From contig DATBHZ010000027.1 of assembly GCA_036557185.1 (NCBI GenBank), positions 1-21,692 on the forward strand: a stretch of 21,692 bases of DNA, read 5' to 3'. The DNA is from DATBHZ01 sp036557185. Lineage in GTDB: Bacteria; Actinomycetota; Acidimicrobiia; IMCC26256; JAENVU01. Positions 1 through 6,483 of this stretch are shown piece after piece; positions within the stretch are counted from its first letter, which is position 1, and the number at the start of each line of letters is the position of its first letter. Made by a program: the position numbers and the translations under genes. A model generated the notes under the pieces. That model was not told the origin of the DNA and did not search any database. It saw nothing but the letters and a program-made list of their open reading frames with translations.

Positions 1-33
1 AAGTCCCCCGAGATTCGGAGGCTCGGGGGGCTT
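1..33. terminator. Bidirectional hairpin terminator
   Basis: The arms AAGTCCCCCGAG (1-12) and CTCGGGGGGCTT (22-33) pair over 12 bp with one G-T wobble around a 9-nt loop. On the + strand a short pyrimidine run (CTTT) follows. The hairpin lies 20 bp past the stop codon of the minus-strand MFS gene, so it can end that transcript as well as any + transcript entering from the left. This is seen directly; termination is inferred. Confidence 0.75.
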
Positions 34-52
34 CTTTGCGTCCCGAACGCGC

Positions 53-1513
53 TCAGCGGTCGCCCGCCGGCGTTGGCACCGACGGTTCGGGATCACGGGT
101 CGACCGGGCAACCGCCTCCACATCGCTTGGATAGGTGTGCAACGCCGCGAGCAGGACGAGACCGTTCGCCGCGAGGAGCGGCACCGTCACGAGAAACGCG
201 TTGCGGACACCGTCGACGCCCCCGCCCGCCAGATGGTCTGCCAGCAAACCGAACGCCAGCGGACCGGTGGCTTGCGCTGCGACGCGGCACAGCGAGCGAA
301 CCGACTCAGCGCGGCCGCGCAGCTCGGGGTGGACAACGTCGAGGCGCGCTGCATCGAGCGCCGGATTGGGAGCGCTGAGGAGCGCGCTCCCGACGATCAG
401 GAAGGGAAGCGCGAGGAAGACCGAATGGATGAAGAGAGCGGGCACGATCACGACACACGCGAGCGGGAAGCTCCACAGTCCCACCTCGATGCGCCCGCTG
501 ATGTGCCCGCGTTCGATGAGCGAATCTGCGAGCCAGCCGCCGCCGATCAGACCGAAGAAGGCCCCGGCTCCGGCAACCGGCACGAGCAGGGCCGCCCCCG
601 CCTGGGAGATGCCGAACTCGTGCACCGCGAACACCACCGCGAAGACCTGGAGGCCCGAGAAGAAGAAGTCCCCCAGGGAACCGGCGATGATCACCACGAC
701 CATCGTCCGGATGCGAAGCGTGTACGCGATCGCCCAGAGAAGCGACCGATCTCGTTGGTCGCCGTGGAGCTCGCCGTGGGGGTCGGGTCGGACGTCTGCA
801 GCAGCCAGCAGCTGGTACAGCGTGTGATCGGCGGTGGGCTCGGCACCGAAGGTCTCGGTCGCTCCCCGCCTCGGCTCGGGTCGGCGGGCGACGGCCCAGG
901 CGACCGCGACGCCTGCGAGTGCGAGCACGACGAAGACGGCTCGCCACGAGAACACAGCTACAACAAGTCCGGAGACGAGGAAACCCGCGCCCGCACCGAC
1001 GAGCTCGCCGCTCCGAACCCACGACAGCGCCTGGCTGCGCCGATCGATTGGATAGAGGTCGCCGATCAGGGAGGAGACCGGCGGCCCGGCAGCTGCCGTC
1101 ACGATGCCGAGGGCCATGCGGCTGACGAACAGCATCGCGAAGGAGACGGAGCCCGCAGTGACGCCCATCGTCATGCTCCACAGGACCACGGCAAAGCCGA
1201 TGAGACGGACACGCCTCACGCGATCGGCGAGGACCCCGACGGGTAGCGTCGCGAGCCCGCCAACGAGGCTGAACGCGGCCGCGAGCATTCCGATCTGGGT
1301 GTTGCCGATGTGAAAGGCGGACTTGAGGCTCGGCGCCAGCACGCCGAGCGTGCTGCGATCGGCCGAGTCGAGCGCCAACACCAGGGCAAGGACGAACGCT
1401 GTGTTCCGGGCCGGGCCTTTGCCCAGTGCGGCGTCCGTGGAGTTTCGAAACAATCCCAGGAACTGATCGGAGCGTTCCTGCAGGCTCACGCGGACCTTGT
1501 CCTGCACATGCAC
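53..1513 (-). CDS. MFS transporter
   Basis: This is a 486-residue polytopic membrane protein of the major facilitator superfamily, which moves small solutes by proton coupling. An N-terminal extension of about 35 residues precedes the first membrane span. The loop between spans 2 and 3 carries the family signature (GVLADRVRRVRLIG). A long, charged cytoplasmic loop around residues 210-260 separates the two six-span halves, and the second half has a similar GGGWLADSLIERG loop. The substrate cannot be read from the sequence. The given start is a GTG with no clear Shine-Dalgarno; a GTG at 1489 preceded by AAGG is a reasonable alternative. The gene is divergent from the BrkB gene and ends at a hairpin. 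Family call is confident, function is not. Confidence 0.85.
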   Translation of the reverse strand: MHVQDKVRVSLQERSDQFLGLFRNSTDAALGKGPARNTAFVLALVLALDSADRSTLGVLAPSLKSAFHIGNTQIGMLAAAFSLVGGLATLPVGVLADRVRRVRLIGFAVVLWSMTMGVTAGSVSFAMLFVSRMALGIVTAAAGPPVSSLIGDLYPIDRRSQALSWVRSGELVGAGAGFLVSGLVVAVFSWRAVFVVLALAGVAVAWAVARRPEPRRGATETFGAEPTADHTLYQLLAAADVRPDPHGELHGDQRDRSLLWAIAYTLRIRTMVVVIIAGSLGDFFFSGLQVFAVVFAVHEFGISQAGAALLVPVAGAGAFFGLIGGGWLADSLIERGHISGRIEVGLWSFPLACVVIVPALFIHSVFLALPFLIVGSALLSAPNPALDAARLDVVHPELRGRAESVRSLCRVAAQATGPLAFGLLADHLAGGGVDGVRNAFLVTVPLLAANGLVLLAALHTYPSDVEAVARSTRDPEPSVPTPAGDR

Positions 1514-1610
1514 GTGACGCGAGTACCGCAGAACGAGCGCCCCTAATCACATCAATCCTCATGAGGGAGGGCTCTGAACGGTTGCCGAGAGGGTGAACGA
1601 CGCTCAGAAC

Positions 1611-1616
1611 GGGTAT
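1611..1616 (+). promoter_or_regulatory. Possible SigF-type -10 box (GGGTAT) of the BrkB gene
   Basis: GGGTAT lies 22 bp before the GTG start. It matches the -10 of the GTTT-N16-GGGTAY promoters elsewhere in the window, but no GTTT sits at the right distance; only a weak GGTG is present at 1592-1595. Kept as a low-confidence site. Confidence 0.3.
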
Positions 1617-1638
1617 TGACGTCGAGGAGCTCTGCACC

Positions 1639-2502
1639 GTGCGGTTCATCAACGAGCATCTCGACCGTCTCGACACTGCGCAGCAACGCCATGCATGGCT
1701 TGCGTTCGTCGTCGCAGTGGTGAAGAAGTACGGCGACGATCGCGGTTCGTCGCTGTCGGCCTTGCTCGCGTACTACGGATTCCTGGCGCTGCTCCCGCTC
1801 TTTCTCGTCTTCGTGACGGTCCTCGGGTTCGTGCTCGAGGGCGATCCCGGCCTGCGCCACAGCCTCGTCGACTCCGCCGTCGCAGATTTCCCGGTCATCG
1901 GCAACGAGCTTCGTCACAACGTGCACGCGCTCCGCGGCAACGGTCTGGCGCTTGTGATCGGGCTCCTCGCGCTCCTCTGGGGATCGCTCGGAGTGGCGTA
2001 TGCCGCGCAGCACGCGACGGCCGAGATCTGGAGTGTTCCGGCGCACGAACGACCGGGTTTCGCCGCGCGCCTCCTGCGTGCACTCGGATTGCTGGCGACC
2101 CTCGCGGCCGGCGTCGTCGGCACCACGCTGATATCCGGCGTGGTCGCGGGTGCAGGCAATGGGATCGCCTTCAACGTCCTGGGCATCGCACTCGCCCTGA
2201 CGCTCAATGCCGCGCTCTATCTCGTCGGTCTGCGCGTCCTGACCGTGGGCAGTGTGGCGACGGGCGACCTCGTTCCGGGCGCAGTGCTCGGCGGCGTCGC
2301 GTGGACCGTCCTGCAGTTGGTCGGCGGCTGGCTCGTGACGCGCCAGCTCCGTCACACGAGCGAGCTTTACGGATTCTTTGCGATCGTGCTCGGGCTGCTG
2401 TTCTGGCTCTATCTGGCCGCGCAGATCCTCGTGTACGTGTCGGAGATCAACGCGGTGAGAGCCCGACGGCTCTGGCCGCGCAGCTTGCGCCACCCGGAGT
2501 GA
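1639..2502 (+). CDS. YihY/virulence factor BrkB family membrane protein
   Basis: This 287-residue protein has about six hydrophobic segments and the family pattern: an early 'LLAYYGFLALLPLFLVF' span (around residues 43-60), a central 'LLALLWGSLGVAYAAQHA' segment and a final 'ELYGFFAIVLGLLFWLYLAAQILVY' region. YihY/BrkB (UPF0761) proteins are inner-membrane proteins of unsettled function that were once misnamed ribonuclease BN. The GTG start is chosen because GAGGAG (1624-1629) lies 9 nt upstream. The gene ends one base before the stop of the convergent GPGG-motif gene. It opens a run of small envelope and stress genes, and a GGGTAT box at 1611 suggests stress-sigma control. Confidence 0.85.
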   Translation: MRFINEHLDRLDTAQQRHAWLAFVVAVVKKYGDDRGSSLSALLAYYGFLALLPLFLVFVTVLGFVLEGDPGLRHSLVDSAVADFPVIGNELRHNVHALRGNGLALVIGLLALLWGSLGVAYAAQHATAEIWSVPAHERPGFAARLLRALGLLATLAAGVVGTTLISGVVAGAGNGIAFNVLGIALALTLNAALYLVGLRVLTVGSVATGDLVPGAVLGGVAWTVLQLVGGWLVTRQLRHTSELYGFFAIVLGLLFWLYLAAQILVYVSEINAVRARRLWPRSLRHPE

Positions 2503-2503
2503 T

Positions 2504-2647
2504 TCAGGTGAAGACGCTCACACCGCCCGGACCCACGAGCAGGCCGACGATGATGAGAGCGATGCCGGCGAGAATTCCACCGCGGAACAGGGTCACGATC
2601 CCTGCAATGACCAAGATGACTGCGATGATCCACAACAAGAAAGCCAT
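2504..2647 (-). CDS. GPGG-motif small membrane protein
   Basis: This 47-residue ORF starts with ATG (MAFLLWIIAVILVIAG) and contains two hydrophobic stretches joined by a short FRGG turn. It ends with VGPGGVSVF, the GPGG motif that names a family of tiny actinobacterial membrane proteins of unknown role. The gene is convergent with the BrkB gene; the stop codons are separated by one base. GGGGAC upstream could serve as a weak Shine-Dalgarno or as the -10 of a GTTT-N16-GGGGAC promoter. The match to the family in length, topology and terminal motif is good; the function is unknown. Confidence 0.75.
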   Translation of the reverse strand: MAFLLWIIAVILVIAGIVTLFRGGILAGIALIIVGLLVGPGGVSVFT

Positions 2648-2656
2648 GTCACTGCT

Positions 2657-2682
2657 GTCCCCGTTCGCGGCCCGATCCAAAC
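2657..2682 (-). promoter_or_regulatory. Weak SigF-like promoter candidate for the GPGG gene
   Basis: Read on the minus strand this is GTTT-N16-GGGGAC. The spacing equals that of the stronger boxes in the window, but the -10 differs from GGGTAT at two positions. It would start transcription about three bases before the ATG, giving a nearly leaderless message. Confidence 0.3.
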
Positions 2683-2721
2683 TCTGGAAGTGGAACGACG
2701 GTGCCGGCTCTCTCGGTTTCC

Positions 2722-2747
2722 GTTTCCTTCGAAGCCTTCGCGGGTAC
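2722..2747 (+). promoter_or_regulatory. SigF/SigB-type promoter GTTT-N16-GGGTAC
   Basis: GTTT (2722-2725) and GGGTAC (2742-2747) are separated by 16 bp. This matches the actinobacterial SigF consensus GTTT-N15-17-GGGTAT except for the last base. It lies 40 bp before the ATG of the YtxH-like gene, leaving room for a leader with a strong Shine-Dalgarno. Confidence 0.6.
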
Positions 2748-2787
2748 TGCCGCGATGTTGTTACCCCACTGTCACGGGGAGGACCCG

Positions 2788-3219
2788 ATGTTCAAACGAT
2801 TCGCGATCGGCTTCGCCGTGGGGTATGTCCTCGGCGCACGCGCGGGCGAGCAGCGCTACAAGCAGATCAAAGACCTCGCCGAGCGGGCGCTGGAGTCCGA
2901 GCCCGTCGCCGGCCTCATCGAGAGCGGCAAGGAGCTCGCCGGGGACCAGGAGCGGCAGCTCACCCAAGCGCTCAAGGAGCGCGTCGGGGACCTCCGGCAC
3001 CGCAACGGGCGCGGGCCGTCCGGCCACGCAGCCTCGAGCCGTCGAGGCAACGGAGCATCGTCCCGGCACACGTCGTCCGGCCGGACCACGCGTTCGCGGA
3101 CTGCGCCGCGCCGCGCGCACACCGGTACCAACAGCGGCAACGGCGCCCGGTCGAGAAAGCAGCCTGCCAAGAAGCAACCGGCAAAGAAGCAAACCACCCG
3201 GCGTACTTCGCGTAGCTAG
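2788..3219 (+). CDS. Small YtxH-like protein with basic Lys/Arg-rich tail
   Basis: This 143-residue protein starts MFKRFAIGFAVGYVLGARAG, a glycine-rich hydrophobic anchor typical of YtxH-like stress proteins. An amphipathic, probably coiled region follows (to about residue 75). The tail is low-complexity, rich in Arg, Ser, Thr and Gly, and ends in PAKKQ repeats like the tails of histone H1-like DNA-binding proteins. The start at 2788 is chosen because GGGGAGGA lies 5 nt upstream; longer in-frame starts have no such site and would read into the promoter. Its stop codon overlaps the stop of the convergent KGG gene. A SigF-type box precedes it. Membrane anchoring with nucleic-acid or polyanion binding is an inference. 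Confidence 0.7.
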   Translation: MFKRFAIGFAVGYVLGARAGEQRYKQIKDLAERALESEPVAGLIESGKELAGDQERQLTQALKERVGDLRHRNGRGPSGHAASSRRGNGASSRHTSSGRTTRSRTAPRRAHTGTNSGNGARSRKQPAKKQPAKKQTTRRTSRS

Positions 3220-3440
3220 CGCTTCCGGGCGGTGGACTTGCCGCCTTTCCGGCCCGCGGCCTTGTGCTGCGCCGTTGTGCCGCCCTGCTTCGAATTCCCG
3301 CCGGAGCCGGACCGCTTGCCGCCACGCTTGGAAGCGCCCGGCGAGTTCGCAATCTTGGCCGCGCGCTCCTTGGACATTCCTTTGTCCTTCAGCGCTTCGT
3401 ACTGCTTGCGGTTCTTCGGATTCGCTGACTTCGAGGGCAT
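3216..3440 (-). CDS. KGG/DUF7218-type small basic stress protein
   Basis: This 74-residue, highly basic protein starts MPSKSANPKNRKQYEALKDK. Its N-terminal half (NPKNRKQYEALKDKGMSKERAAKIAN) resembles the DUF7218-type small proteins of actinobacteria. The second half holds KRGGKR and GRKGGK motifs like the KGG repeats of bacterial general stress proteins. It has a very strong Shine-Dalgarno (AGGAGGTG) just before the ATG. The gene is convergent with the YtxH-like gene, and the two stop codons share the palindrome CTAG at 3216-3219. A minus-strand SigF-like box lies 30 bp upstream. The function is unknown; a stress role is inferred from family and promoter. Confidence 0.75.
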   Translation of the reverse strand: MPSKSANPKNRKQYEALKDKGMSKERAAKIANSPGASKRGGKRSGSGGNSKQGGTTAQHKAAGRKGGKSTARKR

Positions 3441-3469
3441 CTGACACCTCCTGAGGGAGTCGTCAACGG

Positions 3470-3495
3470 ATACCCGCCCGCGCCGCTGACCGAAC
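3470..3495 (-). promoter_or_regulatory. SigF-like promoter GTTC-N16-GGGTAT for the KGG gene
   Basis: On the minus strand GTTC (3495-3492) is followed after 16 bp by GGGTAT (3475-3470). The -10 is a perfect SigF-type match and the -35 is off by one base. It fires away from the DUF3147 promoter at 3519-3545, so the two divergent genes share about 75 bp of control region. Confidence 0.5.
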
Positions 3496-3518
3496 CGCGC
3501 GTCAGCGTTCGCTCTGTT

Positions 3519-3545
3519 GTTTCGGTCCCGATCGGCCTCGGGTAC
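3519..3545 (+). promoter_or_regulatory. SigF-type promoter GTTT-N17-GGGTAC for the DUF3147 pair
   Basis: GTTT (3519-3522) and GGGTAC (3540-3545) are 17 bp apart. A start about 7 bp past the -10 would fall only some 6 bases before the ATG at 3558, which has no Shine-Dalgarno, so the message may be nearly leaderless. Confidence 0.5.
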
Positions 3546-3557
3546 CCGACATGGCGG

Positions 3558-3902
3558 ATGCAGGAAGTCGTACCGATTGCGGCGAAGGCCCTCAACGGAG
3601 GCCTGTTCGTCGTCGTCTTCGCCCTCATCGGTGAGATCGCGGTACCCAAGCGCTTCGCCGGCCTGTTCTCCGCGGCCCCCTCGATCGCCATCGCCAACCT
3701 TCTGGTCATCGTGTTCGCCAAGGGCAGCAGTGCAGCCCAGCTCGAGGCAACCGGGATGATCGTCGGCGCGATTGCGTTGACGGTGGCGTGCGCGTTCGGC
3801 GTCGCTCTGGTCGCGCGCTATCGCGCGTTGCGCGGATCGATGCTCATCTGCGGCCTGTGGCTCGTCTTGGCCGAGGTCGGATATCTCGCGGTCCTGCGAT
3901 GA
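3558..3902 (+). CDS. DUF3147 family membrane protein (first of a pair)
   Basis: This 114-residue protein has about four membrane spans. The pattern 'LNGGLFVVVFALIGEIAVPKRFAGLFSAAPSIAIANL' (residues 12-48) is characteristic of DUF3147, a family of small integral membrane proteins of unknown function. The ATG at 3558 is the only good start and lacks a Shine-Dalgarno, which fits a near-leaderless transcript from the SigF-type box just upstream. The stop overlaps the ATG of the next gene (ATGA), so the two are translationally coupled and likely form a hetero-oligomer; that last point is inferred. Confidence 0.75.
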   Translation: MQEVVPIAAKALNGGLFVVVFALIGEIAVPKRFAGLFSAAPSIAIANLLVIVFAKGSSAAQLEATGMIVGAIALTVACAFGVALVARYRALRGSMLICGLWLVLAEVGYLAVLR

Positions 3903-4345
3903 GCGAAGTACCTCTCGAGCCCGGAGGCGACAACCCGACGATCGGGTTCGACATCTCGCGACTCCATGAGTGCGGGTTCAGCGACCTCGCCGTGCGCTTC
4001 GGATTCGGCGCGGCGATCTCAATCATCGCGGCGCTGGTCGGCCTCTGGTTCAGCCCGGTTGCCGGCGGGATGTTCCTCGCCTTTCCCGCGATCGTGCCGG
4101 CGACGCTCACCCTCATCGAGGAGAAGGACGACACCGAGGCTGCAGTCCACAACACTCGGGGAGCGGTCATCGGCGGGGCCGGGCTGGTCGCGTTCGGCGT
4201 CACCGCCGCCGCGCTGTTCGCACGCGTCTCCGCGGCGCTCACGCTCGTGGCCGCGACCGCCGCGTGGGCCGGTGTGTCGATCCTGATCTATCTCGCCGTC
4301 GTGGCCCACCAGCAGCATCAACAGCAAGAGGCAAACGACCAGTGA
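3899..4345 (+). CDS. Small membrane protein, probable second DUF3147-type subunit
   Basis: The 148-residue product has an N-terminal soluble stretch of about 30 residues and then four hydrophobic segments. The segment 'SPVAGGMFLAFPAIVPATLTLIEEK' resembles the 'GGLF...FSAAPSI' region of the upstream protein, suggesting the two are distant paralogs. The C-terminus is Gln/His-rich (HQQHQQQ). The start at 3899 overlaps the preceding stop in ATGA. A longer reading from 3788 would overlap the upstream gene in another frame and is rejected. Both genes depend on the promoter at 3519-3545. No function is assigned. Confidence 0.7.
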   Translation: MSEVPLEPGGDNPTIGFDISRLHECGFSDLAVRFGFGAAISIIAALVGLWFSPVAGGMFLAFPAIVPATLTLIEEKDDTEAAVHNTRGAVIGGAGLVAFGVTAAALFARVSAALTLVAATAAWAGVSILIYLAVVAHQQHQQQEANDQ

Positions 4346-4372
4346 TCGGCGATCGCGCGCCTCTCATCGCGT

Positions 4373-4834
4373 TCAAGGCCCGAGCTGAGTGGTGGCCGCA
4401 GCCTGCTCGGCGGGTTGGGCCGATGGCAGCCGCCTCAGGACCCCGATCAGGGCGAGCCCGAGCAGGATGAACATGACACCGAGGCCGACCACGAGCGCCG
4501 CGACACCGAACGCGACGACCGACGTGTACAGGGACGAGCGCAAGAACGATGCCGTCATGACGGTCTGGCGCTTCGGGTCGTCCTGGGATAGCTGCGCATA
4601 CGTCTTCCCGTTGCCGGCCTCCAACGCGTGCTTCTTGATCACGTCGGCCTGCTCGTATGCCGTCAGCGGACCCTTCACGTCCTTGCCGGCGAAGTGGCTC
4701 GCGTCCTGCGAGACCGTGATGTGCTCGTCCGACAACTGATTCCGGACCGCGTAGTAGGTCACCCCTCCGGCGACGATCAAGACCACGCCCGCGACGATGA
4801 AGATGATCGCGACGATGCGAGGTAGACGGTTCAT
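4373..4834 (-). CDS. Two-TM membrane protein with extracytoplasmic loop, unknown function
   Basis: The 153-residue protein has an N-terminal span (residues 6-27), a polar domain of about 60 residues (SDEHITVSQDASHFAGKDVKG onward, with a conserved-looking AYEQADVIKKHAL segment), and then one or two close hydrophobic stretches (around 103-137). The tail is short and Ala/Gln-rich. Similar proteins are common in actinobacteria and are often mislabelled as aromatic ring-opening dioxygenases; nothing here supports an enzyme. The start is fixed by AAGGAGG a few bases upstream of the ATG. It is convergent with the DUF3147 pair. Confidence 0.7.
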   Translation of the reverse strand: MNRLPRIVAIIFIVAGVVLIVAGGVTYYAVRNQLSDEHITVSQDASHFAGKDVKGPLTAYEQADVIKKHALEAGNGKTYAQLSQDDPKRQTVMTASFLRSSLYTSVVAFGVAALVVGLGVMFILLGLALIGVLRRLPSAQPAEQAAATTQLGP

Positions 4835-4988
4835 GGCGCCTCCTTGTCGAGTTCGAAGGGCACTCTCGCGCCTCGCTCAGCTGACAGCGAGGAGGTTTCG
4901 TGGCTCGCGTGGTCACTCGCTTCCCACGGAAAGGCATCGCCGACCAGGCGCTGGGGCATGATGCTCAGCGAGACAAGGGGATTGCACG

Positions 4989-5261
4989 ATGGCAAGTACC
5001 TCGATCGAGGTCGCGGAGCAGAACATCGCGAGGCTCCAAGGTGCTCTCGACGACGCTCAGTGGGTGTTGCAGCACGCCGAGCAAGCACAGGACGTTGCGC
5101 AGCGAGCGCACAGATGGTCGGGGCGCCACAAGGTGCTGCTCCGAACGACGATCCTCGTCGGAATCGGGGCGACCGTCGTTGCAGTCGTGATCGCCTTGCT
5201 CCGCCGGTCGTCGCGATCGGTGGGCGATGAGGGACTCGAACCCCCGACCTCTGCCGTGTGA
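4989..5261 (+). CDS. Small coiled-coil/single-TM protein whose 3' end runs into tRNA-Val
   Basis: The 90-residue product begins with an Ala/Gln-rich amphipathic helix (residues 6-40, probable coiled coil), then a basic patch, one membrane span (about 51-68) and an Arg/Ser stretch. AAGGGG (4975-4980) lies 8 nt before the ATG. The last 14 residues (GDEGLEPPTSAV and neighbours) are read antisense through the T-arm and anticodon arm of the tRNA-Val gene, a tail commonly seen where an ORF runs into a tRNA. The first stop in frame is at 5259-5261. The protein is plausible, but its tail is an accident of position. No function is assigned. Confidence 0.55.
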   Translation: MASTSIEVAEQNIARLQGALDDAQWVLQHAEQAQDVAQRAHRWSGRHKVLLRTTILVGIGATVVAVVIALLRRSSRSVGDEGLEPPTSAV

Positions 5262-5294
5262 AGGCAGCGCTCTAACCATCTGAGCCAATCGCCC
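5221..5294 (-). tRNA. tRNA-Val (anticodon CAC)
   Basis: The minus strand folds into a full cloverleaf: acceptor GGGCGAT/ATCGCCC, D-arm GCTC/GAGC, anticodon stem CTGCC/GGCAG around TTCACAC, and a T-arm GGGGG-TTCGAGT-CCCTC with one G-U pair. The anticodon is CAC, reading GUG valine codons. The discriminator is A, and the genome continues CCG, so a full CCA end is not encoded. Confidence 0.95.
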
Positions 5295-5333
5295 GAACGG
5301 CCAAGAGTACCTGCGCAGCGCGCGGCTCGACCC

Positions 5334-5358
5334 GGTCGAAACACGAACGTCTGGGTAC
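5334..5358 (+). promoter_or_regulatory. Possible SigF-like box before the nitroreductase
   Basis: GGGTAC (5353-5358) has a poor -35 (GGTC at 5334-5337, 15 bp away). If used, transcription would begin near 5365, after the first ATG (5360), which would favour the second ATG at 5384. Confidence 0.22.
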
Positions 5359-5359
5359 G

Positions 5360-6073
5360 ATGGCCGCTCATCTCGGGGGCGCCATGCCGGAGTACAACGA
5401 GGTCGTCGACGGCCTCCACATGCCGCTGATCGACGCGCTCGAGACGCAGCGCGCGGTACGGCGTCTCACTGCCGACCCCGTCGACGACAAGATCGTCCTC
5501 GAGCTCCTCCGCCTCGCGACCAAGGCCCCCTCGGGCAGCAACGCCCAATCCTGGGAGTTCCTGATCGTGCGCGACCCCGAGGTGAAGCACCAGCTCGCGC
5601 GCCTGAACCGGCAGGCGTGGTCGGTCTATCGACGGTTCGCCAAGAGCCGCGCACGCGGCGACCTGAAGATGGCGCGCACCATCGCGGCCGTCCAATGGCA
5701 GGCGGACCACTTCGAAGAGGCACCCGTGATCGTGGTCGCGTGCCTGCGCGGCCGCCCGATGCCCAGCCCCACGGGCCGCGCCGCGTTCTACGGCTCGATC
5801 TTCCCTGCTGTCCAGAACCTCCTGCTCGCCGCCCGCGCCATCGGCCTCGGCGCGACGCTGAGCACGTTCCCGATCTGGTCGCGAGGCCTTGCCCGCCGCA
5901 CCCTCAAGCTCCCCTCGAACGTGACACCTTGTGCAGTCATCCCGCTCGGATGGCCCCAACGCGGTGGGTACGGACCCACGACGCGCCGCCCCGTCGAAGA
6001 GGTGATCCACCTCGACCGCTACGGCAACCGCCCCTTCGCCGCCGAGGGCCACGAGACTCTCGGCGGCACCTGA
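5360..6073 (+). CDS. Nitroreductase family protein (FMN-dependent oxidoreductase)
   Basis: The 237-residue protein fits the nitroreductase fold: a flavin-phosphate-binding segment TQRAVRRLTADPV (residues 29-41), the signature ATKAPSGSNAQSWEFLIVRD (53-72), and the C-terminal half 'FPAVQNLLLAARAIGLGATLSTF' that precedes the second flavin-contact region. Such enzymes use NAD(P)H and FMN to reduce nitroaromatics, quinones or other electrophiles; the physiological substrate is not evident. The ATG at 5384 (MPEYNEV) is an alternative start and is favoured if the GGGTAC box at 5353 is a real -10. It stands alone between the tRNA and a small gene. Confidence 0.85.
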   Translation: MAAHLGGAMPEYNEVVDGLHMPLIDALETQRAVRRLTADPVDDKIVLELLRLATKAPSGSNAQSWEFLIVRDPEVKHQLARLNRQAWSVYRRFAKSRARGDLKMARTIAAVQWQADHFEEAPVIVVACLRGRPMPSPTGRAAFYGSIFPAVQNLLLAARAIGLGATLSTFPIWSRGLARRTLKLPSNVTPCAVIPLGWPQRGGYGPTTRRPVEEVIHLDRYGNRPFAAEGHETLGGT

Positions 6074-6268
6074 GCAGGCCCCGCGGCGAGGTCATAGGAC
6101 CGGATCCGGGGCCTGCCGGGGGGCGTTCCACACGCACCTCCGAAATGCGAGATAATTGTCATCCGAGCGGGGGCATGTGGCCAGACGGTCGCCCCCTCAG
6201 AGGCAGCCCGACCAGGACCTTCCAGCGGCCCGGTCGAGCGGCCATCGAGTGGTTGGGTAGGTGACAGC

Positions 6269-6478
6269 GTGCCCAGAAAAGGACGAGCGAGGCGTTTTCG
6301 CGAAGCTCGCGAGCTGAAGCAGGGCTACGACGACGGGATGTTCCGCGAAGGCAGCGGATCGCTCGCCGATGTCGACGATGAGGACGCCGGCGTCGTCTAC
6401 CTCGAGGACGACGATCTCGACCGGACCGACCAGGAGCCCTGGGACCCGGACGAGCAACGCGATCGTCAGGGCGCCTAG
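6269..6478 (+). CDS. Small charged protein, unknown function
   Basis: The 69-residue product has a very basic start (MPRKGRARRFREARELKQG) and a strongly acidic second half (DVDDEDAGVVYLEDDDLD). It begins at GTG with GGTAGGTG just upstream. There is no hydrophobic segment and no family I recognise. It lies tail-to-tail with aceE, ending 5 bp from the aceE stop. The bipolar charge suggests a small disordered or adaptor protein, but a non-functional reading frame cannot be excluded. Confidence 0.45.
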   Translation: MPRKGRARRFREARELKQGYDDGMFREGSGSLADVDDEDAGVVYLEDDDLDRTDQEPWDPDEQRDRQGA

Positions 6479-6483
6479 ACCAC

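Noticed and set aside
137..1246. Long + strand frames opposite the MFS gene
   Set aside because: They have low-complexity, Arg/Glu/His-rich products with no family features, while the minus strand encodes a clear transporter.
1552..2493. Minus-strand frame of 313 codons opposite the BrkB gene
   Set aside because: The product is hydrophilic with many Glu, Arg and Gln, mirroring membrane-protein codons on the other strand. The BrkB family pattern is clear.
4871..4890. CTCGCT...AGCGAG inverted repeat before the two-TM gene
   Set aside because: The stem is only 6 bp and GC-rich; in this composition such repeats are expected by chance.
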